DNA of 22,520 nucleotides from JBFMEX01 sp040752215. GTDB lineage: Bacteria; Pseudomonadota; Alphaproteobacteria; Rhizobiales; Hyphomicrobiaceae. Shown here piece after piece: positions 7,036-15,676 of the stretch (positions are counted from its first letter, which is position 1; the number at the start of each line of letters is the position of its first letter). The stretch spans positions 1 to 22,520 of the forward strand of contig JBFMEX010000111.1 of the NCBI GenBank assembly GCA_040752215.1, given 5' to 3'. A program made the position numbers and the translations under genes. The notes under the pieces were generated by a model. The model did not search any database. It was not told the DNA's origin and saw nothing but the letters and a program-made list of their open reading frames with translations.

Positions 7036-7944
7036 TCACCTCCTCCCGGCCAACACCTCGACCAGCGTCTTGCCGAGCTTGGCGGGTGACGGCGAGACGC
7101 GGATGCCGGCGGCTTCCATCGCCTTGATCTTGTCCTCCGCGCCGCCCTTGCCGCCGGAGATCACCGCGCCGGCATGGCCCATGGTGCGCCCCGGCGGCGC
7201 CGTGCGCCCGGCGATGAAGCCGGCCATCGGCTTGCTGCGGCCCTTCTTGGCCTGCTCGATCAGCCACGCGCTCGCATCCTCCTCGGCGGAGCCGCCGATC
7301 TCGCCGATCATGATGATCGACTTGGTCTCGGGATCGTCGAGGAAGAGATCCAGCACGTCGATGAACTCCGTGCCCTTGACCGGATCGCCACCGATGCCGA
7401 CCGCCGTCGTCTGGCCGAGCCCCTCGTTGGTGGTCTGGAACACGGCCTCGTAGGTCAAGGTCCCAGACCGCGACAGGATGCCGACCGAGCCCTTCTTGAA
7501 GATGTTGCCCGGCATGATGCCGATCTTGCACTCCTCCGGCGTCAGCACGCCGGGGCAGTTCGGCCCGACCAGCCGCGACTTGGATCTCTCCAGCCGCGCC
7601 TTCACTTTCACCATGTCCATCACCGGCACGCCCTCGGTGATGGCGACGATCAAGGGGATCTCCGCCTCGACCGCCTCGAGGATCGCCTCCGCCGCACCCG
7701 CCGGCGGCACGTAGACGACCGTCGCGTTGGCGCCGGTCGCGTCCTTGCCCTCCTTCACCGAGCGGAAGATCGGCAGCTTGTGGCCGCCCGTGCCGTGCCA
7801 GGTCTCACCCCCCTTCTTCGGGTGGATGCCGCCGACCATCTTGGTGCCGTAGTAGGCCAGTGCCTGCTCGGTATGGAAGGTGCCGGTCTTGCCGGTCAGC
7901 CCCTGCACCAGAACCTTGGTGTCCTTGTTGATGAGAATGGACAT
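7036..7944 (-). CDS. sucD: Succinate-CoA ligase, alpha subunit
   Basis: This 302-aa subunit pairs with SucC in the TCA reaction succinyl-CoA + NDP + Pi to succinate + CoA + NTP. A CoA-binding Rossmann domain comes first (VLVQGLTGKTGTFH, about residues 10-24). The ligase domain follows, with the phosphorylated histidine as H257 in GHAGAVISGGKGGA. SRSGTLTYE and GPNCPGV are family signatures. Length is normal, with a slightly longer tail (VEVLAGRR). The ATG 7944 start fits the family N-terminus MSILINKDTK. It is the last gene of the block and is separated from sucC by a small extra ORF instead of the usual short gap. Confidence 0.97.
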   Translation of the reverse strand: MSILINKDTKVLVQGLTGKTGTFHTEQALAYYGTKMVGGIHPKKGGETWHGTGGHKLPIFRSVKEGKDATGANATVVYVPPAGAAEAILEAVEAEIPLIVAITEGVPVMDMVKVKARLERSKSRLVGPNCPGVLTPEECKIGIMPGNIFKKGSVGILSRSGTLTYEAVFQTTNEGLGQTTAVGIGGDPVKGTEFIDVLDLFLDDPETKSIIMIGEIGGSAEEDASAWLIEQAKKGRSKPMAGFIAGRTAPPGRTMGHAGAVISGGKGGAEDKIKAMEAAGIRVSPSPAKLGKTLVEVLAGRR

Positions 7945-7992
7945 TGGAGCTTTGCCTCGCGTTTGATTTGCCGAGTCGGCTCGGGGGCTTGA

Positions 7993-8217
7993 TCAGATTT
8001 GCTGTTTGCTTGTTTTCGGTGCGGACGACATGGCATCGAAAGGGCCTTCGCGATAGATTCCCCGTCGCGAGAACCGACCACGTGCCTCATCGGCATCGAT
8101 CGAAGCCCAATCACGCACGTAGGCCAGTGCTAAACCCTCGATCGAGACTCCTCGATATTGTGCCGCTGCCGCGAGCATCGTGGCGAGGTCGTCGTCAATA
8201 TCCAGTGTCAGCCTCAT
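7993..8217 (-). CDS. Small ribbon-helix-helix-like protein between sucC and sucD
   Basis: This 74-aa ORF begins MRLTLDIDDDLATMLAAAAQ, a beta strand followed by two helices (to about residue 40) of the kind seen in VapB/CopG-type ribbon-helix-helix antitoxins. The tail is basic and probably disordered (RFSRRGIYREG...SAPKTSKQQI). The ATG lies 4 bases after the sucC stop, and the Shine-Dalgarno-like AAGGGGAAG sits in the last sucC codons, so translation is probably coupled to sucC. No toxin gene (PIN or RelE type) lies beside it: the next gene is sucD, 48 bases on. A DNA-binding or solitary-antitoxin role is inferred. Its place inside a TCA operon is unusual. Confidence 0.65.
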   Translation of the reverse strand: MRLTLDIDDDLATMLAAAAQYRGVSIEGLALAYVRDWASIDADEARGRFSRRGIYREGPFDAMSSAPKTSKQQI

Positions 8218-8221
8218 CGCC

Positions 8222-9418
<1,197 letters not shown>

Positions 9419-9650
9419 CGCAAGGCTCCACTTGTCGGCTCGGCACCGGAGAAAGACCTCCGCCGCGCGAGCCCGCTTCCGTCTGTCCCGATCCGTCCCG
9501 GGGCTCGGTGCCCCGCCACCCTGGTCGGCCACCGATCGAAGCCCACTACTGGCATACCACATACCAGCGGATGGAACGGGACGGAATGCCGTCGTCTCGA
9601 ACGGAGTCACGACCGCCGGAGCCACGCGCAGCGCGAGGCCCCGCCGATGC

Positions 9651-10616
9651 TCAGGTGCCGAGCTGCGGCGCGATCTTGGTGCACACCTCGACCAGGTTCT
9701 TGACCGAGTCGAGCGACTTCATGAACATCGCCCGCTCCGACGCGTTGAGGTCGATCTCGACGATCCGCTCGACGCCACCCGCGCCGACCACCACCGGCAC
9801 GCCGACATAGAGGCCCTTCACGCCGAACTCGCCGTTGAGGTAAGCGGCGCACGGCAGGATGCGCTTCTGGTCCTTGAGGTAGCTCTCCGCCATCTGGATC
9901 GCCGAGGCCGCCGGCGCGTAGTACGCCGAGCCGGTCTTGAGGAGCCCGACGATCTCGCCGCCACCCTTGCGGGTGCGATCGATGATCTGGTCCAGCCGCT
10001 CCTGCCGAAGCCAGCCCATCTTGACGATGTCGGGCAGCGGGATGCCCGCGACCGTCGAGTAGCGTGCCAGCGGCACCATGTCGTCGCCGTGGCCGCCGAG
10101 CACGAATGCGTTGATGTCCTCGACCGACACGCCGAGCTCCTCGGCCAGGAAGTGGCGGAAGCGCGCCGAGTCGAGCACTCCGGCCATGCCGATCACCATG
10201 TTGCGCGGCAGCCCGCAGGCCTTCTGCAGCGCCCACACCATGGCGTCGAGCGGATTGGTGACGACGATCACGAAGGCATTCGGCGCGTACTTCTTGATGC
10301 CGGCGCCAACCTGCTCCATCACCTTCAGGTTGATGCCGAGCAGATCGTCACGGCTCATGCCCGGCTTCCGCGGCACGCCGGCGGTAATGATGCACACGTC
10401 CGCGCCCTCGATGTCGGCATAGGCGTTGGTGCCCTTGATCTGCGCATTGAAGCCCTCGACGGCGCCCGACTGCGCGATGTCGAGCGACTTGCCCTGCGGG
10501 ATCCCCTCCGCGATGTCGAACAGCACCACGTCGCCGAGTTCCTTGAGGCCGACGAGATGAGCGAGCGTGCCGCCGATCATGCCTGCGCCGATCAACGCGA
10601 TCCGAGTGCGCGCCAT
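9651..10616 (-). CDS. mdh: Malate dehydrogenase (LDH-like, NAD-dependent)
   Basis: This 321-aa enzyme oxidises malate to oxaloacetate in the TCA cycle. The N-terminal Rossmann motif is GAGMIGGTLA (residues 10-19), with D34 as the NAD-selecting acidic residue. Substrate and catalytic residues are visible: R83 in VPRKPGMSRDD (mobile loop, with R89), N121 (VTNPLD), D149/R152 (LDSARF) and H176 (GGHGDDM). This is the LDH-like type typical of alphaproteobacteria. ATG 10616 was chosen over the longer frame, which starts at 10703, from the conserved MARTRIALIGAG N-terminus. It lies 166 bp downstream of zapE. Confidence 0.97.
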   Translation of the reverse strand: MARTRIALIGAGMIGGTLAHLVGLKELGDVVLFDIAEGIPQGKSLDIAQSGAVEGFNAQIKGTNAYADIEGADVCIITAGVPRKPGMSRDDLLGINLKVMEQVGAGIKKYAPNAFVIVVTNPLDAMVWALQKACGLPRNMVIGMAGVLDSARFRHFLAEELGVSVEDINAFVLGGHGDDMVPLARYSTVAGIPLPDIVKMGWLRQERLDQIIDRTRKGGGEIVGLLKTGSAYYAPAASAIQMAESYLKDQKRILPCAAYLNGEFGVKGLYVGVPVVVGAGGVERIVEIDLNASERAMFMKSLDSVKNLVEVCTKIAPQLGT

Positions 10617-10782
10617 GGAGGTGTTCTCCCTGTTCTGGAGCCGAGGTTCCGGTGGGTCCGCGCCCGAAAAGAATGCGTCGAGCGCAAGACACGGGCGCGG
10701 CAAAGTCGCGCGGGTTGGTTAGCTCGAAAAATCGCCCCGTTCAAGGATCGGCGCCGCGATTGACACCAAAGGCTTAGGCCGT

Positions 10783-11925
10783 TCACGCGGCCCCGTTCGG
10801 CATCCCTCGAGCCGTCGCCGCGGACTTTCGCGCGCGATCCTGCCGGCCGGCGAGATAGCCTTCGCTGCGCATCTCCATCAGCCGCGAGACTGTGCGCTGG
10901 AAATGGTCGGCGCCATCGCCGGTCGGATAGAGCGCATCGGGCTCCGCCTCCGCCGAGGCGATCAGGCACACGCCGCTGTCGTACAGCGTGTCGATCAGAT
11001 TGATGAAGCGGCGCGCCACGTCGCGGCGCGCGGGGCCGAGCACCGGGATCGCCTCGAGCAACAGCGTATGGAATGCGTGCGCGAGGCTCAGATAGTCGAG
11101 CGAGCCGAGCGGTCGCTCGCACAGATCGGCAAAGCCGAGCCAGGCAACCCCCATCGATGCCTTGGGCACGAGAAGGGTGCGGCCCTTCACCTCCAGTGCC
11201 AGCGGCGCCTCGGGATGGTGACCGGTCAGCCGCTGCCAATGATGCTCGAGCTCGGCCCGCGCCCGCGCGTCGGCCGGCGTGAAATAGAGCGGGCGCCCCG
11301 CCAGCTTGTCGAGCCGGAAGTCCTTCGCCGCCACCAGCTCGAAGACGCCGAGACGCTCCTCGATCAGGTCGACGAACGGCAGGAACAGCTGCCGGTTGAG
11401 GCCGTTCGGATAGAGCTCCGTCGGATGCGCGTTGGAGGTGGCCACCACCACCACGCCGCGCTCCAGCAGCACCTTGAACAGGCGGCCGAGGATCATCGCG
11501 TCGGCGATGTCGACGACGTGCAGCTCGTCGAGACAGAGCAGCCGCGCCTGCCGCGCTATCGCCTCGCCGACGGCAACGATGGGATCGCCTGCAGCGCTTC
11601 TGCGCGCCGCGGCCAGCCGCTCGTGCACGCCGGCCATGAACTCGTGGAAGTGAGCCCTGATCCTCGGCCCGTACTCGACGCTCTCGTAGAACAGGTCCAT
11701 CAGCATCGTCTTGCCACGGCCGACCCCGCCATGGATGTAGAGCCCTTTGGGCGCCGGCGGCGCGCGTCGCAGGCGCGAGAACAGGCCGCTCTCCGCCCTC
11801 CCCGTCGCGGCCAGCGCCTCGGCCAGCGCGCCGAGCCGCGTCACCGCCTCGAGCTGGGCAGGATCGGCCTCGAGCTCGTCGAGTGCGACGCGCTCTCGGT
11901 AGCCCTCGACGACCCCGCTCGCCAT
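10783..11925 (-). CDS. zapE: Cell division protein ZapE (AFG1-like ATPase)
   Basis: This 380-aa P-loop ATPase belongs to the AFG1/ZapE family, cytoplasmic proteins that affect the division ring and, in mitochondria, inner-membrane protein quality control. Walker A is GGVGRGKT (residues 66-73), Walker B is LLCLDELHVVD, and ATSNAHPTELYPNGLNR carries the sensor-1 Asn and the family signature. RFINLIDTLYD and the C-terminal FQRTVSRLMEM are also typical. ATG 11925 is preceded by GAGGGA at 5 bases. The frame extends 20 codons further upstream to 11985, but without a comparable ribosome binding site. It lies immediately upstream of mdh, an order I recall as common in alphaproteobacteria. Confidence 0.94.
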   Translation of the reverse strand: MASGVVEGYRERVALDELEADPAQLEAVTRLGALAEALAATGRAESGLFSRLRRAPPAPKGLYIHGGVGRGKTMLMDLFYESVEYGPRIRAHFHEFMAGVHERLAAARRSAAGDPIVAVGEAIARQARLLCLDELHVVDIADAMILGRLFKVLLERGVVVVATSNAHPTELYPNGLNRQLFLPFVDLIEERLGVFELVAAKDFRLDKLAGRPLYFTPADARARAELEHHWQRLTGHHPEAPLALEVKGRTLLVPKASMGVAWLGFADLCERPLGSLDYLSLAHAFHTLLLEAIPVLGPARRDVARRFINLIDTLYDSGVCLIASAEAEPDALYPTGDGADHFQRTVSRLMEMRSEGYLAGRQDRARKSAATARGMPNGAA

Positions 11926-12264
11926 GTGTCCCTCGAAAACCGCAATCCAGGCATGAGCCATCCGCAGGGCCCGCCCGCCCGGCACGCTCGCGAGCCTGCC
12001 AGAAAGGCCGATCGGCGGCGACTCGAGCCCGCAACCGCCGGAACGCGTTGCACGCGCACCCGATGTGGCAATGCAGCATCCATGCCGCCGGATCGGGCCG
12101 AACGGTCGAGCTTGTTGAATGATTTGTCACGGAAATGGCGTATTGTGCAATGCAAAATTCGGCCTATCTGGAGGGGCAGCCCCTCAGAGGGTGCGACGGC
12201 GAGCCGGGCGGCCAACCGCGGCTCGTCCTCTGCCGTCGCGAGTTCCAGAGCGGAGGTATTGATC
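11926..12264. promoter_or_regulatory. Divergent intergenic region between zapE and the acetyltransferase gene
   Basis: These 339 bases separate two divergent genes and so must hold at least two promoters. A less GC-rich patch lies at about 12115-12165 and includes TTGTCA (12124-12129) and TATTGT, but I could not pair -35 and -10 boxes at proper spacing. No gene is seen. A long plus-strand frame that crosses this region is the shadow of zapE. Confidence 0.4.
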
Positions 12265-12840
12265 ATGAGCGATCACCGAATCTGGGGAGGAGCCAGCCGC
12301 AAGCTTTGGTCGACAGAGAGCGACAAGTTCCGCGACCACCTGTTGCGCCTCGACAAGGAATCCCGCCGGCTCCGATTCGCCCACGGCGTTTCCGACGCCT
12401 TCATCGAGGACTATGCCGCGCGCATGTCCGAGATGGGCTCGATCGTCTACGGCCACTTCGTCGACGGTGAGATCCGCGCTGCCGCCGAGCTGCGAAAGCT
12501 CGCCGATACTTGGGGCCAGGACGCCGAGGCCGCGTTCTCGGTCGAGCGCGACTACCAGGACAAGGGCCTCGGCACCGAGCTGATGGGCCGCGTCATCCGC
12601 GCCGCCCGCAACCGCGGCGTCAGGAGCCTCTACATGAGCTGCCTCGCCGAGAACAAGAAGATGCAGGCGATCGCCAGGAAGCACGATGCCGAGCTGCGCT
12701 TCGAGTACGGCGAGGTCGTCGGCGAGATCGTGCCCGACGGCGCCAGCTACTTCTCGATGCTGGCCGAGGCCGTCGATGATCGCGTCGGCTTCATGCTGGC
12801 GGTGCTCGACCTGAAGAGCCGCAGCATCAAGGCGGCCTGA
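12265..12840 (+). CDS. GNAT-family N-acetyltransferase
   Basis: This 191-aa protein transfers an acyl group from acyl-CoA to an unknown amine. The acetyl-CoA-binding motif A is RDYQDKGLGTELMGRVIRAA (Q98-D-K-G-L-G103), followed by YMSCLAENKKMQAIARKHDAE, the usual motif B region. VYGHFVDGEIRAAAELRKL supplies the central strands. ATG 12265 has GGAGG 8 bases upstream. The frame is open for 454 more codons upstream, but only as an antisense shadow of zapE. It diverges from zapE and ends before a 736-bp gap. The substrate cannot be told. Similar proteins are common single genes in Hyphomicrobiales and Rhodospirillales. Confidence 0.88.
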   Translation: MSDHRIWGGASRKLWSTESDKFRDHLLRLDKESRRLRFAHGVSDAFIEDYAARMSEMGSIVYGHFVDGEIRAAAELRKLADTWGQDAEAAFSVERDYQDKGLGTELMGRVIRAARNRGVRSLYMSCLAENKKMQAIARKHDAELRFEYGEVVGEIVPDGASYFSMLAEAVDDRVGFMLAVLDLKSRSIKAA

Positions 12841-13576
12841 GCCGCCCCACGCCAGCCGGACCCGGCATTACGACACGGGCGACCCGCATGTACCTCGGGC
12901 CGGCCGTCTCACAAACAGGCTGTTTGCCGCGGTTTCTGCGTCGTCGCGGCGGGCCCGCCAGTGCAGCGGAGCCGAGCAACGTCACGTTCGAGCCGCTGGC
13001 GGCGTCGCCACTGCCGGTGGGTCCGGCCGGTCTTTGCCGGGCGGCGCCACGGCGAGGGAATCCGACAGAGAGGCGCCGAGCCGGTGAGGCCACGCGATAC
13101 CGATACGCCGACGAGCCGCGGCTCACCTCTCCTCGCCGCGACTTGGATCACATGCGCGTGACGCGGCCATGACATCGCCTAGCCCCGCGCCTGCCGGCAC
13201 GATCCGCGGTGCGCCACGCGGCGCCAGCTTGCGTATGGTCGGGCACACGCTCGGGCGCAGATTCGCAAACAATTGAGAGACCCCTCGCGACACGCAAGCG
13301 CAACGTTTCTCGAGCCTCGCGGATGCATTCGAGAAGTGCCTTCTCGCGCGTCGAAGATTCATCGACTTCGCATTCCCGGTTGCTGTCGACTCTTCTCCGG
13401 CACCGATAACGCGATACAGAGCCACGAAAATTGCGACCTTTGCGCAACACTTTTGGTCCGATACAGAGAAAAGTGCACCCAGAAATCATTTTGGGTGTCA
13501 ACAAATTCCTCGAACTTGCACATGGTTTTTTTGTTCGAGATGATTCGAACGCAAAACTCTTGAGGGAGAGATCACT
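12841..13576. other. Long intergenic region upstream of the H1-like gene
   Basis: There is no convincing gene in these 736 bases. Visible structures are two palindromes, CAAACAG-G-CTGTTTG (12912-12926) and GAGCCGCGGCTC (13113-13124), and a direct repeat CGATACAGAG at 13412-13421 and 13459-13468. Two possible hairpins lie close to the next gene: CACCCA/TGGGTG (13476-13497) and CTCGAAC/GTTCGAG (13509-13539, with a T7 run in its loop). The last 180 bases or so are clearly more AT-rich than the surroundings and probably contain the promoter and a leader for the gene at 13577. ORFs of up to 221 codons here are Arg-rich shadows. Confidence 0.5.
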
Positions 13577-13708
13577 ATGGCTGCTACGAAGAAGAAGGCT
13601 CCGGCGAAGCGTAAGGCTGCGAAGGTTCCGGCCAAGAAGGCCGCCCCGCGCAAGGCGAAGGCCAAGGCTCCGGCGAAGCGCAAGGTCGCGAAGCGGAAGG
13701 CGGCGTAA
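13577..13708 (+). CDS. Small histone-H1-like Lys/Ala/Pro-rich protein
   Basis: This 43-aa ORF is made almost only of Lys, Ala, Pro and Arg (starting MAATKKKAPAKRKAAKVPAK and ending KRKVAKRKAA). That resembles the C-terminal tail of eukaryotic H1 and bacterial Hc1-like nucleoid proteins, so DNA binding and compaction are inferred. A strong ribosome binding site (GAGGGAGAG) lies 6 bases before the ATG. An in-frame 17-base direct repeat (13595-13611 and 13664-13680, encoding KAPAKR) shows internal duplication. It has its own AT-rich upstream region and a strong downstream hairpin, so it is probably a single-gene unit. It has no acidic or aromatic residues and no folded domain. Confidence 0.8.
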   Translation: MAATKKKAPAKRKAAKVPAKKAAPRKAKAKAPAKRKVAKRKAA

Positions 13709-13786
13709 GCCCCTCTCGCCACTGCGCTCCGGGTTGGGCACCCAGGGCGCAACTGGCGATCTTCGCGACATCGCTGGATGAGCACA

Positions 13787-13820
13787 AAGGCCGGTGGCAG
13801 CGCGATGCGCCACCGGCCTT
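13787..13820. terminator. Strong hairpin between the H1-like gene and sdhB, probable bidirectional terminator
   Basis: A perfect 12-bp stem (AAGGCCGGTGGC at 13787-13798 with GCCACCGGCCTT at 13809-13820) has a 10-base loop. On the plus strand it is followed by GTTACGTTTT, a modest U tract; on the minus strand by only a short TTT. It lies 78 bases after the H1-like stop and 89 bases beyond the sdhB stop, so it probably serves the H1-like gene and may serve sdh as well. Confidence 0.65.
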
Positions 13821-13909
13821 GTTACGTTTTCAGCACCAATTCCCTCGTTTCTGCGCCGCCGGGCATTTCGAGCTGAAGCCGCAAATCGCCCGCTCCGCCC
13901 ATTACCGGC

Positions 13910-14692
13910 TCAAAAACGCCGCTCCACGAGCAGCTTCTTCAGCTCGCCGATCGCTTTCGCTGGCGACAGCCCCTTCGGGCACGCCTTGGCGCAATTCATG
14001 ATCGTGTGGCAGCGATAGAGCCGGAATGGATCCTCGAGGTTGTCGAGCCGCTCTCCGGTCGCCTCGTCGCGCGAATCGATCACCCACCGGTAGGCTTGCA
14101 GCAGCACCGCGGGCCCGAGATAGCGGTCCGAGTTCCACCAGTAGCTCGGGCACGAGGTCGAGCAGCAGGCGCACAGGATGCACTCGTAGAGCCCGTCCAG
14201 CTTCTCGCGGTCCTCGCGTGACTGGCGCCATTCTTTCGGCGGCGCCGGCGTATCGGTCTTGAGCCACGGCTCAATCGAGCGGTGCTGAGCATAGAAATTG
14301 GTCATGTCCGGCACCAAGTCCTTGACCACCTTCATATGCGGCAGCGGATAGACGTTCACCGCCCCCTTGACGTCGTCGAGGCCTTTGAGGCAAGCGAGCG
14401 TATTGGTGCCGTCGATGTTCATCGCGCAGCTGCCGCAGATGCCCTCACGGCACGAGCGGCGGAAGGTCAGCGTCGGATCGATCTCGTTCTTGATCTTGAC
14501 GAGTGCGTCGAGCACCATCGGACCGCACTGCTCGCGGTCGATCCAATAGGTGTCGAGCTGGGGATTGGCCCCGCCGCCGTCCGGATTCCAGCGGTAGACG
14601 CGCAATTCCTTCCAGTCGCCCTTGCCCTCCGGCTTGTTCCACGTCTTGCCGGCGAGCACTTTCGAATTTCTGGGAAGCGTCAGCTGAACCAT
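13910..14692 (-). CDS. sdhB: Succinate dehydrogenase iron-sulfur subunit
   Basis: This 260-aa subunit of complex II passes electrons from the SdhA flavin to quinone. The N-terminal ferredoxin domain holds the [2Fe-2S] cysteines C81, C86, C89 and C101 (CREGICGSCAMNIDG and the following LAC). The C-terminal domain has CILCACCSTSCPSYWW for [4Fe-4S] and CHTIMNCAKACPKGL for [3Fe-4S]. All cluster ligands are present and the length is normal. It is the last gene of the sdh set. An unrelated gene separates it from sdhA, where the two are normally adjacent. Confidence 0.97.
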   Translation of the reverse strand: MVQLTLPRNSKVLAGKTWNKPEGKGDWKELRVYRWNPDGGGANPQLDTYWIDREQCGPMVLDALVKIKNEIDPTLTFRRSCREGICGSCAMNIDGTNTLACLKGLDDVKGAVNVYPLPHMKVVKDLVPDMTNFYAQHRSIEPWLKTDTPAPPKEWRQSREDREKLDGLYECILCACCSTSCPSYWWNSDRYLGPAVLLQAYRWVIDSRDEATGERLDNLEDPFRLYRCHTIMNCAKACPKGLSPAKAIGELKKLLVERRF

Positions 14693-14844
14693 GGTCGGTA
14701 TGGCCTCGTGCAGGTCGTCGCGAGAGCATTTCTGGTGGTTGCCGGAAATGTGTGCGGCGTCGCCCGCCCCCTGTCAACGATACGTTCGGCAGGGGCTCGC
14801 CCGCCCGGCGTCCGACCAGCGAGCCCGGCTCCGGGGCGCACCAC

Positions 14845-15450
14845 TCACGGCTCCCGCCGGAACGACTTCAGCTCGCGCACCAGGTGGGTCAGCCGGCTCG
14901 CCACGTCGAGCCCCGTGTCGACCGACTGCTTCAGCGTCGCGCGGCCCTGGATCAGCCTGTTCAAGCGCTCCTGCTCCTCTCCGAAGCCAAAGAACAGCTC
15001 CTCGGGTGCGTTGATCTCGCCGTCCTCCACCGCGCACATCACGTCGAATGCATTCTGCGAGGCGAGCACCAGCATCGAGGCGACATCGTTGATGAGCTGT
15101 TGGTAGAGTCTGGCCGCCTCCGCGCCGACGCGCGGCCCATGCACGCCGAACTTGAGCGGTGAGGCGCCCTGCCCCCCCTCCCCGCCGTAAAGTTTGGGAT
15201 TGCGCTGGAAGCGGCGGAAGATCTCGTAGAGGCCGAGACAGCAGGTCTCGAGGTCCTTGAGCGCGGTCGCCGCCTTGCGCTTGGCCCGCGTGCGCCCGGC
15301 CGTGCGCTCCTGTGCCATCCAGTTGACGGTCGCAATCGACGCAATGGCGCCGAGCGCTGCGATCGCCGGCAGCACGGCGGTGAACGGATCGGGCGCGATC
15401 CGGCTGTCGCCCTCCGCCCGCGGTGTCTCGTCCTCTGCGCTACCAGCCAA
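14845..15450 (-). CDS. Unrecognised membrane-anchored protein between sdhA and sdhB
   Basis: This 201-aa protein has an acidic N-terminus and one hydrophobic segment (about residues 22-45, FTAVLPAIAALGAIASIATV). A basic stretch (RTAGRTRAKRKAATALK) follows, then a mainly helical soluble domain with LETCCLGLYEIFRRFQ, LYQQLINDVASMLVLASQNAF and FGFGEEQERLNRLIQGRATL. The charge pattern suggests a single-pass anchor with the C-terminal domain in the cytoplasm. The frame begins at a TTG (15450) with GGGGTG just upstream; the first in-frame ATG (residue 45) would remove most of the hydrophobic segment. I do not recognise the family. It is co-oriented with sdh, 226 bp after sdhA and 152 bp before sdhB, and is probably co-transcribed. 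Confidence 0.7.
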   Translation of the reverse strand: MAGSAEDETPRAEGDSRIAPDPFTAVLPAIAALGAIASIATVNWMAQERTAGRTRAKRKAATALKDLETCCLGLYEIFRRFQRNPKLYGGEGGQGASPLKFGVHGPRVGAEAARLYQQLINDVASMLVLASQNAFDVMCAVEDGEINAPEELFFGFGEEQERLNRLIQGRATLKQSVDTGLDVASRLTHLVRELKSFRREP

Positions 15451-15676
15451 CTCGCACCCCGTCCTGGCGACCGAACGGCACCTTCCGGCACCGGCCCGCG
15501 ATTCGACGCCGGATGCTCCTACACCGCCTCGGCAGGATGCAAGCGAATATCGCGAGATAAGGGGACGGCGAGACGCACCCTATCCGGAAACTCAGGGCGG
15601 AAAGCCGCCTCGACTCTCCAGTCGACTCTACGGTGGCTGCTTCATCGAGCCGGGTGGGCCAGCCGCCCATGGAAGC

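Noticed and set aside
9499..9515. CGGGGC-TCGGT-GCCCCG hairpin between mdh and sucC as a terminator
   Set aside because: The stem is only 6 bp, there is no U tract in either direction, and it lies about 135 bases past mdh. It may affect processing but cannot be supported as a terminator.
9419..9625. N-terminal extension of sucC
   Set aside because: The extra 69 residues are unlike any SucC, and the conserved start MNIHEHQAKELL begins at 9418.
10903..12264. Long upstream extension of the acetyltransferase frame
   Set aside because: It is antisense to zapE and low in complexity. The GGAGG site before ATG 12265 and the family N-terminus define the true start.
13148..13813. 221-codon minus-strand frame overlapping the H1-like gene
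   Set aside because: The Arg/Leu/Ser-rich sequence includes the reverse complement of the Lys/Ala repeats. The plus-strand gene has the better ribosome binding site.
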